A stretch of DNA of 64,000 bases, from assembly GCA_907165275.2 (NCBI GenBank), contig OU015665.1, positions 4,588,001-4,652,000 of the forward strand, written 5' to 3'. The notes beneath the pieces are model-generated. The model worked only from the letters and a program-made list of their open reading frames with translations. It had not been told where the DNA came from and ran no database searches. Positions 35,326-50,300 of this stretch are shown in pieces. Within the stretch, counting starts at the first letter, position 1; each line of letters opens with the position of its first letter. Origin of the DNA: Zygaena filipendulae (taxonomy: Eukaryota; Arthropoda; Insecta; Lepidoptera; Zygaenidae). The position numbers and the translations under genes are program-made.

Positions 35326-38300
35326 GTGAGTGAATTTATTAGTTTCATGGTTTATTTCGTAATTCACGTCGGGAATGTTTTACATCAAGGCTCATGGTAT
35401 GACTTAAGAGCTCGGTTATAAAAAAGGTAAAGGTCTAGCGGAGGGGCCTTTCAAGGGCCGTCCGGTTGGTTACGCTCATAGAATCAATAATAAGGGGAAA
35501 TCAGAGCACTGAGGTTCAAGCTTTTGAAATCGTTAAGTACTTCTGCTATACAAACGACAAAATATAAAGGACAGCGTCAAAAATAGCCTTCATCGCAAGC
35601 CCTTCTATTAGTGGTTATAACCTTGACCCTATAATAAGAAATTAAAAAAAAAACTTTGAGTAGTCACGTCACTAACGGAATTTTTATTGCATCTTTTTTC
35701 TGAATTGTGCTGAACAAACTGTGTTATCTCTGACAAATTTCGAATAGGTCGTTATAATAGTAATTATTCAACAGCGGAAATTCTACAACGGATTATGCAC
35801 ATGAGCCCTGCCAATCTTTGCGTGTTCAGTTTTCATCGCATCTGTCAGGTTTATGGATTACATGCATCGTCTGTGCCGCTGTAAAAGTGTGTCAGTGGAA
35901 AGCACTAGAGAATCCCGTGAAATCGACGTGTATGCACTAGCGTTGTGTTGTTGCGCACCTCCCTAGTTTCCACTTTCTAAACCAGCTAGAGTGTGCGCAG
36001 TTTACTCGTATAGTTCAGGAACCACTAGTCTGCAGTCACTGCTCGATCGCACTATGAAAGTTGTTTCACTTTGACATTTCCTTATTTGTAAATAATGGTT
36101 CACAAAGTTTACACCTGAGGAGCATGATGAGAAGATTACTTCACTTATATATTTGTTCAAGATTATGCACGAAGATTTTCCTTAGTTTCACCAAAGTATT
36201 TTTATCTCATAGAAAAAGATGAACGTATTAATGAGTAGATAAATCTTTGAATGTTAGTCGAATGATTTTCACCTAGTTTATAATACTTGCGTATACCTAC
36301 GCTGCAAATGAATTTATTTTATATTTAGTCTCCGTTCATTTAAAGAAAACAAGGAAGCAATGGTAAAATTTTCATCTGTGACATAATATTAATATAATAT
36401 ATTGGTTAAAAATATTTCTTGGCGTTAAAGAAACGATTTATCAATCTGACAAAAGGATTATCAATCTCCATTGGTTCAAAATTGGTTCTGGTTGACATGG
36501 AAGGTTAAACTCTGATTGGAATTAACGAAAATAACTTTTCCACATGATTCACTGTAATCGTTCAATATGTTTGTATAGTCACAACGCACATGTCGTTTTT
36601 TTTTTGTATCCGGAATTTAATGATGTATTAAGCTGAGTAATATTACTGCTAATGCAAGTTTATCGAGCGTTGTTAATTTTACCGGCAGTTAGCTCTGTGT
36701 TTTTTTTTTATTTAATTTTTTATACAGTATGATAATTATATTTAAGTTGGACGTATTAAAACCAATAATTAACATTGACCTTTACGTACTTATAACCTTT
36801 TAAAGGCTGATAAAATAAGGCTTTGATTTTTTTTATCTGCTTTATCATACATTTCGATTTACAGTGGACAAGATTATAGACGGGGTGATAAACCAAGCAA
36901 TGACAAGCTTTTGATAATTGTAGGTACTTATAATAATAGAAAGAAAGAAAGAAAAGACATTTTTTGGAAATGGGGATACAAAACAATGACAGTTTTTTGT
37001 CCTCACAATAAAACAGAATTTAACAAAATATTTAAAGATGATAATATGAGAATAAAATCACAGGAGTGTTCATGTGGCGCATCTCCATTGCCAAAACGGT
37101 CTCAGCATTTTGCTTTGAGAGCGAGTATTCCTAGCACTGGATTTTCAGCCAGGACTTTTAGCGAGATCCACAAATAAGCACACACATAGGTACTACCGTC
37201 CCGCGTCCCTCCAGTTATTATACTCCTCCCTCTCTATGGGTCTTTATGTGTAGAACTTACAGCACTTAACAGCTGTTTAATTTGTCAACAGTGATTGATA
37301 TCGACCAGTACATTGCGATGTTCGGCGGGACAGCGGGCGCAGCGCTCACGTTGACCGGCGTCGCAGCTGCCACCGCGTTCTACATCTGCACGAGGCCCAA
37401 GCCCGAGAAGCCGTTGGTCACGTTACACGAACAGAGCCTTTTAGAACCGGTGAGAAAACTTTCAGCGCAGTTTTTTTTTATTCTAAAGACGAATCTGACG
37501 ATTCAGAATAGTCTCTGATGATTCAGAATCAGAAGGCTGCATCTTCTGTGGCAATAACGAATTATTCCAAGAATAATGATGGGTGGAATTACCTAAAACT
37601 GCACTCTTTCACCACAAGTCTATGTAGGTAACAGAGGCATTGGCTGGTTATGTGATTAATTTTTATTATCAGTAACTTTAGTTTTCGGCAATTTAACTAG
37701 GCTGTAATTAAAAAGAAAAAAATAAATAATCCAGCACTGACAATGAGTTAAAAAACGAACATAAACGTACGAGTAAACTCGCACTTATGATTCTATATCC
37801 GTAGTCTCACAATGATTTTTGTTGACGTGACATTGGGGACTTGAGAAGGATGCAATGCAGGAAAAAAAATTGACTGGCTTTTTGGTTACATATAATATTA
37901 TATGTAGTTACACCGAATTTTTTTTGTTTAATTATATCAAAAAATGTTGACCTTTACAAAATAGATGCTTTGTGTCTAGTAGCCTGCTGTGTATAGCTAC
38001 ATAGCTATATTTCTTCATTTTCCTATTTGCAACAGTACGTTCCCAAGCGATCAGTCATACGTCACGTTTTTACAATACATTAAATAAATATATAAACTTT
38101 ACAACTACACCGAAACACTCGTTAATTATTATTATTAATTTAGATATTTTGTTATTAGTGTACGTATAATTTTTTTTTCATTTTATAAATTTATGTCATA
38201 AGTAAAATTAGCTATGTGTCATTTTTTAAATGATGTTTAGGTATGTTATTTTGCTATTTTTATAGTACATTTATTATAGTTTTTTTATGATTTGTAGTAA

Positions 38301-41300
38301 CAGAAAGAAGGCTGGCCCCTATTTTTTTATTATGTTTTTATGCTTTTATTTTGTATTTTTTATATACATTTTCGTTCATTATGTAATTACAGGCACAACA
38401 GGCTCAACTCTTACCTTAAGAATGGTAGCGCATCAGCTCATCCCGCGTCTTTTGTTGAAATACCGGAGATCTGCTAGATGTTCCATGGCGACGGAAAAAA
38501 ACATCTCATCGTAACGATTCTAAACGATTCGTTCCACATTTTGAGTATTGATTAAATTACGCTATTCGCGATCGGTTTTCGATAAAAGCGCATTATCTCA
38601 TATTAATTTTAGTTGATCACTAGTTTGTGTCTTACTCATAAGTCTGTGTATATATTTAATTATTTAAGTAATAGATTTTGTAATATTCGTTAAGATTTGA
38701 ATGAAATAAACGACAAAGCGCGTGTTTCGAAGTTTTTGTAAATTTAAAGAGTTGACGTCTGAGAACTAATAAAACACACCTATACCTAAACTTTTTCCTA
38801 GTTCTGCGACACATGAGAGTAGGTGAATCTAAGAGCAACAGTTGTTTACATCATTAAACTAATCCTCCAGACCAATTTAGAGAAATATATTTATTATAAT
38901 ATGTGACAAATGAACTCGAATGTTGTAAAATAAATTATGTCGTAAGATAATAATCTAAAGTAATCATTATTATTTTCGATATTTTTATACGTGAAATGGG
39001 AGCTCTTAAACCTTAATATCTCAAAGCTGAAGTTGGCTTAATCCAAAATGCAACACTAGCAAGACTTTGGCAGTGAGCATCTTCGTGAAGTATTTTTAAC
39101 TCATTGTACAACTAGCAGCCCATGAAACTGTTGTGCTGTCGGTTACTGTCTCTACTCTAGTGACGGGGACATTTTAGTTTCGAACAGTTTTTTCCCGGAG
39201 ATATTAATTAAAATTATAATATATTCGAATTTAATAAAAGAGGTGATCGTGCAAAATGTTCTATACGTTACAAAACGTAAACCGCGATGATGAACTGCGC
39301 AGCATAAAGTTATGAATTGAAAATAAGTTGTAACAAACGGTGCATTTTGTGGTTAGCTGTTAGATAATCATCTGTGTTAAGAATGGCTTGCTGTAACTGC
39401 TGCATTGGAGTAGCTCCAATCCGACCCCCGATCAACTTAAACGAACAATCCGACACTATAAAAGTAAGTGATTTGGTTAGCTTCAATATTGAAACTCCAG
39501 CGACAAGAAGAAATAAGGACGGATGAAAAATTACATTAAAAAATACAATTTAGTTGAGAAGTTGCGACTGTCGAGGAAAATAAATGATACCTTGTTATTT
39601 TGAGAAATATATTGAGACAATGTTTAAATCTGTTTATTACAATTTAACAATGCGAGATGTTACTTATAGTACGAAAGTTGGCAGAGATCCGTCCGTAGCA
39701 TTTAGATTCGTCACATTTAAAAGATCTGCCCGAAGACTCATCTACCTACGATTACAAAATTGAATATAAGTTATTGTTTTGTTATATTGGAACCTGAAAT
39801 CATAAAATATATAGGTAAATTTTCAAAAACCCTTTCTTAACCCCTTCTCTTAAACCCTGTCTTGTGCAAAATTACAATTACGTCACATGGGAGTACCCAG
39901 GTTCGGAGCCCGGGGGGGAGGGGGAATCAGATTTTTAACTGACTTCCCAAAAAGGAGGAGGTTCGCAATTCGACGCGTATGTTTTTTTTTATGAGCACCT
40001 AGTCAAATAAACAAAAAAGTTTTTTTTTTTATTTCATACTAGTTGTGCCCCGCGGTTTCACCCGCGTTAATTTCAGAGTTCCCGCGGGAATTCTGGGATA
40101 AAAAGTACCCTATGTGTTAATCTGATGTATAAGCTATATTATTGTAAAGTTTCATTTATATCCATTCAGTAGTTTTTGCGTGAAAGAGTAACAAACATCC
40201 ATCCATCCATCCATCCATCCATCCATACATACATACTTACAAACTTTTGCGTTTATAATATTAGTAGGATTTACGCTTCGGTCTTGTTCAACATAACTCT
40301 ATTGTTGTTGTTTCCCTGGGAAACGTTTTATAGGAGAAGTTCCAGCTTATATCTTTAAATAAAATGTGGCATATGTTAAGTTCTTTGCAAAAATGTACTA
40401 AGGTTTGTCGCCTATTATTATTTAAAATATTTTGATCCACGAAAATATCAATCTTATTCAGTCCGACTGAGTTAACCCTCGCCGATGACTGGTGTCAATA
40501 GCTAGTCGTGTTTCGTAAAATATTGAACAACTATTGTGGCGCCCCCTACGCCACAAATCACGAACTACAAGGAAGCGACGAGCACTGGCTATATTAAGGG
40601 AAGTCTTGAATCACGCTAACGAAGTTCCCCGGGCATACCACCTCACCCGGCGGGAAGCTTCCCTTTTGGTGGCAGTCGAGCCATATCATCCATCCTGCTC
40701 CCGCTACACTATCCAAATTTTAATCAAAATGTGCTTACTACGAGTATATTTTGTATTGAATGCTTTAGATGTAACCTATTTGTAGCACTTGGATAAATGA
40801 ATGGAGTGTTAAAATTCAGTGTCACGCACAATGAATTTTTCTCTTACGCATTAGAATTTTTGGCAGAATATCCAATCTGTCACATGAGAAACCGTCGAAC
40901 AATCATATAACTATGTTGAACAGCGAATACACGTGACTTTACATATTTAAATACAAAATGGTGCCCACGGATTCATCCGCGTATATTTCGGAATTCACTT
41001 GGCAACTCTTTGTTGTATAGCGGATTTATTTACTCTTTCTTTTCTTCTATAATTTAAATTTGCTTAGGATCATATCTTCGCTATTGCTACATAATATAAA
41101 ACAAAGTCCTCCGCCGCCTCTGTCGGTGTCTGTCTGTTCGCAATAAACCCAAAAACTACGAAACGGATTTTCGTGCGGCTGTAATAGGTACGTAGAGTGA
41201 TTCATGAGGAAGGTTTACGTAATTTGTCAAGGCTTTGTGTAAATTGGTTAAAATATAACGATAATTGTTGCTATACCAACAATTATATTTCAACCACTAT

Positions 41301-44300
41301 AGTTTCGGATAAAGTGCATAAAATTTTGCATACCTACTACACGTTATCAGGGATACAGAGAAGGACATAGGTTAGCTATACTTTTCGTTTCGGAATTCCC
41401 CGCAGAAAAGCGAAACCGCTGGTACCAGTTAGTACATGCATAAACATACTCTTTGCGATTCTTATTAAATTTTATGGATTTAAAGATGCTTTTTTTATTT
41501 GACGGATTTTTGTCATTTCCTTGCGTTTCATGTTATCTCCATAATCATTAATTGGACATAGATAAGCAATAGTGTGTTAACCCACACTGGAGAAATTTTG
41601 AGTAAATCGTGTTTTAAAAGCAGGAGCGCCATTTTATGTCAACATTTTATATGTTCAATATTTAGTTACATATTTAAGCAATGTTAAAAGGTAAATACCC
41701 AATTAAAAAACGTCCCTTAACTCTCAATAAATCGTTCTGAATCAATAACTTAATTTTGTGGGTTAACATGTTATTGCTTATCTGCGTCTAATTTTCTGCA
41801 TCACATTCTGTTGGTCTGAATTTGTAGAGTTCAGCTAAATATTAGCTACCTATATCACTCAAAGTTTATATGCCATTGTGTTTTCACCGTTGAATTTGTG
41901 ATTGTTCAGATTTCATAAAGGAACGTTAATGCACAAGTCTAATGGATGAAACATAAAACTTTGAACACGTCTTATTTGCACCATGTCATAATGATAACTG
42001 GGTTTTCGTATTCTACATACATTTAAATCTTTTCTTCATTATCTTATAAAAATACTAGCTGTCACAAGCGGTAATTTCGGAGTTCCCGCAGGAATTCCAG
42101 GATAAACTATAAGTATAAACCTTCCTCTTGAATCACTCTATCTTTTGAAAAAACCGTATCAAAATCCGTTGCTTAGTTTTAAAGATCTAAGCATACATAT
42201 GGACAGACAGACAGCGGGAAACGACTTTGTTTTATGCTGTGTAGTGATATAAACAGTAATACGGTAGTTTTTCTATAAATTCGAAATAATTAGTTTGCAT
42301 ATTCAAAAAAATGCGCTGGATTGTTTAATTATCCTCTTGTTTTAGGTGCTCTTATTCTTAGGGTGGATTCTATATATAACCAGATTGCTTATTCATCTAT
42401 TGACAATGCAAAATAATTCCTAATAATATTTACTCTTTCAACACAATAAATACCTAAGCTAAACCAGTTGATGATAGATTTTATCATGGATGCAGCGAGT
42501 TACAAAACGAGATAGATTAAAACTATCAATTCCGTCAATACACTTGAATTCATGTCACTAACACAAACACATACATTTGCGCAAATTGCTTAAAAGCTAG
42601 TAACTGCGATGACAGGATATTAATGAACTCACGAAGTATCTAAAATAGATTTCAGATGATTGTTATTTGCAGTCCTTCCGCCAACGAAATCTTTTACAGT
42701 ACGTACCTATTTCTTAGTGAAAATAGGTTCAATTCTTGTTATGACTCTAGTTTCTATGTTTTTACATCATTACTCATTAGGATGTCAATAATATTATGTT
42801 TTAGCTTTCAAGAATCACAAGACCATTTGGCAGTGTACCTAGTCCACATTCATGACACTCATAGGTGACACACCATCCTCAGTGACCGAAAAATATACGG
42901 TTTTTTTTTTATTTGATATACATTGTATATCCCGCAGGAACTCCAAAGTAGCCTAATGTATACCTACTTCTTATAAAATCAGCAGTGAGAGTCCCGTCAG
43001 AATCGGTTCAACCGTTTCGGAGATTCACCCTGTGTTTGAAATTCCCGCAGGAACTCCAAACTTCTTTTATTTTTCTTCTCCTCACAATACCAAACACAAC
43101 AATAAAAGAATTAGCGAAATTGGTCCAGCAGTTCACGCTTGATGCCGTGACCAAGGGAAATAGGGGATCATTTTTTGCATTGTATTATGTATATTATCTC
43201 AAAGAGCATTTTATAATCTTGATTATTAATTCGTCCTATTTCCATTTTAACGAATATTTACAATGTTACTTTAACCATTGGTATTATAATGAAAATGTAT
43301 AGGACGTTTAAATATTAAAATTAATTAATTTTCTGAAGACATTGCTGATACTTCGCCAACGCTATCACTCATTACTCACTCATAGACGTATGTCACAGCT
43401 CACCTGTAATTAATTAATCTTAATTAGTTAACTACAATATATATCATTAACGACGTACCTAAGTAGTTTAGCTTGCATAATTTTCCATTACTTCATCTCT
43501 CTATCCAAAACCAAGCAATGATAAAAAGAGTCTTTGAATTATGTAATAGAGAGCAATAATATGTATGTAGATATAGGATAAAATATAAATATCAGGATAT
43601 TCCTACTACAAAAGATACTCAAGTTTAATATCTCCGAACGCAAATTGCCAAAAGCTATTTTAATCTCGAAGACCCGGTAAAAACTTAGCGTTTCTTAATT
43701 AATACCTACTTCTTTTTACATTTTCATACCAACTGATGCTTACGGTTTCACAAGAGTGAAGACTGTAGATCAGGATACCTACTCTGAACTCTCTCTTGAA
43801 TTCTTTATTTTGGTGAGATAAAATACTGCAAAACTGAATTCAGGACTGAAACTACCATTCAGTGAAGCCAGTCCTGTAAATTTTATGAAATGTGTAGGTA
43901 TTAAAATATACAGACAAACGGGCAAGAATGCTAAAAATATCATAAATAGCCGACAATATAACCATATAGTTACCATTGATAAAATTGATTATAGAATCTT
44001 TGGTGTATCAGCTAAAACTGAAATTTTACCTAGTAGTTTTGCACAAAAACAAGCCATGCGCCCTTATTTCGCCCTTATTTTATCCGGAACCATAACCTAT
44101 AAACAACGTTGCCGGATCCGGTAAGTACCAAACGATGGTGGATCCAACGGATCGCCGGTTCCACCAGATTGCATGACAATAGGGATGTTGACGACTTTTG
44201 AAAATCAAAATTCTAATTAGTCCGTCAGTTAGAAAATTAAAAATCATTAGACGCGTATTTTTTTATTTTTACAAATAAATGAAAATACACAGAGATAAAG

Positions 44301-47300
44301 CGCATTAAAGTTTAGGGTGGGGGCTCGTGACGTCACTTACCGCTACAAGCCGCCATACAAACTGCACTGGTTAGTGACGTCACGCGAAATTTCAACTCAA
44401 TGTATTGCCGTTATTTTTTGATTACGAAAAAATGAAAAAATACGTGTCTAATATTTTTTATTAATCTACAAGACGGACTAAAAAAAAATTTGTCAATTTT
44501 TGCCGCACAACTGCAGTGTTGAAAAACTTGTTGGCGATATAACATGACTAATAAATTGAACTTGTACATAATAGAGTTTTAATGCTAATGAACGAGTCAT
44601 GGGACGTAGGAAGATGTCTACAAGACATCGAGCCTGAACAGTTTTTGGCCTGGCTTCAATTTGCAAATTTATTGCCGGGTTTCAACATACCACTGCAAAT
44701 AAATATTTTGTTGTTATGAACGAGTAGGTGATGCTGCTGTTGCATGGTGCCTTTCAATTTCTCTCGTCTCTTCTCTATGTATGTCTCGTCCCGTGGTCTC
44801 GCCTGATATCCGATCCTTGGTCGGTATAATTATGTTAACTCATAATTTTGAAGTGGAAACTTCTTAATTTGCATCTCGTGTGATCAATCTCGATGCTTGG
44901 TAAGAACATTCACGTCACTTTTGAAACACTCACTTTCAACTTCTTTTAACGAAAGATGATTTTATTATCTTTTATATGTTAAATGATATTTTAGATACAT
45001 AAAATCATTCATCTTCTTTAAAAAATTGGCACACTTATGTGACTGTATTTGATTAGACTCTTTTTAATTACCTCGTAAGCCAAGACATTCTATATAATAT
45101 CATCGCTCGTAAGCGAATACACCGCCATTGATTCTTTCTTTTGTTGATTGACTGGTCATTCCGGTGGATACCTTTTACCTAAACCATTGATATTTTGTCA
45201 AGAGAGTAAAGATGTGACGACGTAATAATTGTCTTTATATATCTAAATAATAATAAAGTTGTATCTCTGAGCTCTGACTTATCCTGAAACGTTTTATTTG
45301 ACTACGTGTGGTTCATCTTAATTTATATCCATATAAATTACTCGCTGTTCTCGGCGGTTTCACTTGCGTTAACTTTAGAGTTCCCGCGGGAATTCTGGGA
45401 TATAAAATATCTACCATAATTATGTCGTTCGTGAGGTTTCACCCTCGTTATTTTCAGACTTCCCGAGAGAATTCCGCGATAAAAAGTTTCTGTTTCCTTG
45501 ACAGTTGACAACGTGTACAATCGATTTGTAGAGCCGTTAAGGTTTAAAACAAATCAGACACACCGATAAAGCATATTACATTGTAGTCTATAAATCATTA
45601 TGTATGGCTGCACGTAACTTTTATTAATAGAATTTTATTATAAGACAGTACCGTTGACCTAGTGGTTAGCTTATCTGCTTGCTACGCTAGGTGTTGCGGT
45701 TTCGATCTCCGAATCAGGGTAAACATTTATATAAAAAAGTATTTAACTTTAATCAGTTACCTGATAATTAACCCATTTCTGTTTTGTTTCGAAACACGTG
45801 GCACTGTGTGGTATAATAATATAAAAGCATAATTATTAAATAAATGAATTGAAGTGTTTTTTATAAAACCTTGGCTTTACCAGAGTGTAATAAGATAAAC
45901 CGGAAAATTTGTCAAGAACACTTTTAACGAAAATAGGACATGCCAAGTGTGTTTACGCAATGACATGTATTTCGGATAGGCACAGACGGATTTTCTCCAG
46001 TGCTGACCTTGACAGAGATTTCATGTAAGTTTAATAGATAGGTAGTATAATATATAAAACAATAAAATGATAGAAATGATACTCGATGTTTTTATATTTA
46101 CTTACATAGTAAGTTTTAGAGAAACGAACGTGTATTTTTAATAAGTCGATTACCAAATATTCTTTGAGATTTTTGGCCGAATACCTGATCAGTCAGCGCT
46201 AGATTTTTTTTATTTATTTCCAGCAAGGCAGAAAGTTAATTTTCTCGCTTCAAAATTTACTGCTTTTTGATTTTTATTATAGACAAATAAAACCCTATAA
46301 ATAACAATTTAAAGTTATTTGAAATAGTTTCGAGTTGCAGATTTATTTTACTTTATAAACAACACTATTTTGCTGTTTGCATATTATGTGATTTATTTAT
46401 TTAATGGAAAATATACAATTCAAACAAAATGTGGATAATTTAATTTAAAACATCCTATTTCAAAACAATTGTACTTACATAATCGGTATTCAGCTGAAAT
46501 CTACATACCTACTAGTTTTCTGCGGTATTTGGCCGAAAGACTGAATACCGAATATTTAGCTGAATAACTACAGAAAAGTAAAAAATGATATAAAAATCTA
46601 CGTAAATAGGAAATAAAATTACTACCTATAGATATGGAGGTGAATTCTTGTAATAATATTAGATCTAATTACTTTCAATAGGTAACGTATTACAATTTCT
46701 AATTGGCAGAGTATCGATGTTTTAGATAGGTACGTCCCATAGATATGATACGAGTAAGAAACACATGACTGTAAAGATCGTTGACAATAGTCCAGAATGT
46801 AGGTACCTACCTATGTTACCATTCAAATATCATGTTTTTTTTTATTTCTTGCTCAGTTACGTATGCAGAAATAGCATAGATATTCATCGCATATTCTGTA
46901 TGTCACGGTGTTAGTTTATAAATAGGTGACACAACCGTCGCTATCGTCAGCACATTTTTCACTTGGCACGCCTCTGGCCATTTCCTCTTGTCCTTGTATA
47001 AATCCAAGATCAAGTGGTTTAATAAGAACCACATTTTATGTTTCGCTTTATTACGACTAATCACAATTAACACAATGTCATAACTCATAACGTGGTGACT
47101 GGTGAGTGATAATGTTCGTTAACTCTCTTGTTAATTTCACATCGATAATACGTATATAGGTAGTCTTTAATTTTATAATTTACTAGCTATACCCCCGCGG
47201 TTTAACGCGTGAATTTCATAGCCCAAACCTAATTTACTCTTTATAACATCAGCTCAGCAGCAGCATTAGCAGTGAAAGTTCCGTCAAAATGTGTCTAACC

Positions 47301-50300
47301 GATCCAAAACCGTTTAGGAGATTCCCCCGCGTGGAACTTCTTTTATTCTTCTTCTCCTTACAATAACAAACACAACAAAAATAGAAGTAGCGAAATCCAG
47401 CTATTTACGCGTGATGTCATGACCAAGGGAATTAGGAATTCATTTTTATATATATAAATGAATAGATATAAGTACTACAAAGCTTTTTCATTTGAGAGTA
47501 TTCTAAATGAAAAGTTACATAACACTACACGAAAATATTCACTGTCGACAAAACTAGAATTCGTAACAAATTCTGCAGTTGAATGACCTCATAACCCACA
47601 ATGCTTTTCATTTGCACCTTCCATTATTTTACTGACATAATATTTTATGGTATATCTATTTGCATCGTAAACGTTCTCAAATTTTTCACGTGAGCGACTT
47701 TGACCCGTTCTTTGTTCCACTTATCATTGTTGATAATCATCATCAATACCGTAACGTGTAAGAGTGTTAGTCCAAAGTGAGGTTCCGAGTTAGTAGGTCA
47801 AAAATCATTAGGTTAACGGAGAGTTATTTGCATATGATTTTAGTTACTCTGAGTTGCCTCAAAGGAAGTATTTTGTTTTGCTACTTTGTTTTTATGGGTC
47901 AATAAACGTACGGTACCTGTATTAGTACCTGTGATTACTTTCAACTGAAACTGTTATTAAGAACTGTTTCATATTAGCATCTATTGTTTAGTTAACATAC
48001 ACTAGTACTAGAAGTCGGGAGAGTTAATAAGCTTACTGGTGATTGCTACCTCGTGTGTTGCAGGGATTCAGTACAGTGAACCTAGTCAGATAATCTCTTT
48101 ATTATGTGTTTTACGCATTGATAAACCAATATTCTCATGTAAACGAAACGTTAATTTTGTTTTCCAGGGTCCTGAATTGGTGCACGTGTCGAAGTTTTTT
48201 AAAGAAGCAAAAAATGGCCGGTACCTTCGTTATCTTCACGATGACACACGAACACTTTACGAAGCTTTCCGACGTGGAGTCAAAGAATCAAGTAATAATA
48301 CATTGTTTTTAAATATCACAAGTTACTATTCTCTTGGGTAAAAAACTTGGGGAAAGGACCTATAATTACTCATCATATAATTTATTCATTTCTCGTGTAT
48401 ATTGCAATTTGATGCCTGCAGCAATAATAGCCTATGAATCATTTACCTGCAAATGCGGTGTACAGAGCGCTCCAAGGCACTAAGTTGGATCCCACCTCTT
48501 TTCCTTTTGCGTTTCCGCTCGTTAGCGATAACTAAGCTAATAATTCCGTACGCTACACATTTTGTGTCGATAGGGGCACGAACTGTTTTGTTGAGCAAAC
48601 TGGTATTTGTTGGTTTTATTATTTTGTTATTTTGTACTTTCTGTAGAATAAACAAGGACATCTACTGTTATCTATATATTATATACAAAATGCTCTGTCC
48701 TGAATGACTGACTGATTGATCAACGCACAGCCTAAACCGCTGATCGTAGAGACCAGAAACTTGAAGGGGGTGTTCTTTGTATGACGATGGCATCCGTTAA
48801 GAAAGGATTGTCCGAAATTCCATTCCTATAAGGGGCTGAAAATGGGGGGCAGAATTTGTATGGAACAATCACGCAAGAACTGCGAAATAATCGCGGGTGA
48901 AACCACGCGGAACCGCTAGTTTATTTATATACCTACTGTATTTTTTAGATGATTGCAATAAATATGACCAGGAAAAAAAATGCGAAAGGAATTTCTTATT
49001 AATAATCGAAATTGTGTCTAGTTAATATTAATTGAAATTTTTTTATCAGACAATGGAAAATGTCTCGGTTGGCGCGAGGGACCAAACAAGCCTTACGTCT
49101 GGCAAACCTATAACGAAACATTGCTGCGAGCGAAAAACTTCGGTTCCGGCCTCATATGTCAAGGTCTCACTCCTGGGCAAAACACTTTTATTGGTGAGTT
49201 GAAGATTTATGTTTTTGTGTAAACATATTATGATGATATTTTAGTTGAAATTTTTACTTTTAATATGAATTTGGTTGGTTTTCTTTTTAGGTATATACTC
49301 ACAGAATTGCCCTGAATGGGTGATGACGGAACAAGCCGCCTATTGTTATTCGATGGTTATAGTACCGTTGTACGACACGTTGGGTGCCAACGCATGTGCC
49401 TTTATTGTTAATCAGAGTGAGTTTCCGAATATAATTTCAGAAAATCTTCGCTTATGAGAGTGAAAGAAATCTTTCACTTATAAATTTACTCTAAAATTGG
49501 ATTGTCTTTTCTAATATTCCGAAAGTAATGAACCGAATCTAGTAATTCTTTCATCGATAGGGAGCTAAAGTATTCCCGAGTATAGGTATAACAGAATACT
49601 TATATTTCGCAACAGATAAGAGTTCCCGAAGGAATTTTAAATTTGACGAAAGTAAAGCCGCGGAGTAATAGCTGAATTCACATTTGTATTACTATTTGAG
49701 GTCCAAAGGAAATAGATAGGTACCTAATTATTGGGATTCAATGATAAAAAGTTTTAGCGCATTAAAATAGGATCCAATGGTACTCCAACTACAAAATTAT
49801 AAAAGTGTAATCCAACGAGTGTGAATCATAATTAATACCATAATTTTGTATTACAGCTGAGATGTCATTAGTTGTGTGTGAAGATGACAAGAAAGCGAAT
49901 CTTCTACTCGATCAGTCACCGCGATGCTTAAGAAAACTGGTTACAATTAAAGAAGTGTCACCATCCACTCATCAGAGAGCGAGAAGCCGGGGTGTGGAGA
50001 TCGTCAAATTTAGTGACGTTGAGATCCTGGGAGCACAAAAGGACTTCCCTTGTGTGGTATGACTTTTTACAAATTTACTTTATAAAATAAGAAAATCTTA
50101 AACTGCAAGCGATTAAACAGTAAATAATTCCGAAATACAATCGATTTTTCTACGTTGGGAAATTGCCCACCCTGCCTCCCGCGGGCTACGCCCGTGAATA
50201 CCCCCTTTCAATTATTTCCCTCGTTTAACTTTACATTATGTATAATATAATGGAATTATTCATAGGTTAGTCGGTTTATTTGTATATAAATTAACCCCAC

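Larger units (their letters stand above)
39464..48167 (+). other. large Acsl intron (8.7 kb) full of transposable elements
   Basis: Contains Helitron copies at 40039, ~40965-41435, 42055, 42931, 45343 and 47183, MITE family 2 at 41554, MITE family 3 at 44176 and a SINE at 45650. No coding exon between 39463 and 48168 is needed to complete the protein. Confidence 0.75.

Noticed and set aside
36911..37177. 88-codon plus-strand frame before Acsl exon A2
   Set aside because: It crosses a GAAA microsatellite and a minus-strand retroelement end, has no partner splice sites, and resembles no protein I know.
48064..48084. Extra Acsl micro-exon after GTGTTGCAG
   Set aside because: The only donor nearby is weak, and the protein joins well without it (LLEP or DTIK to GPELVHVSKF).
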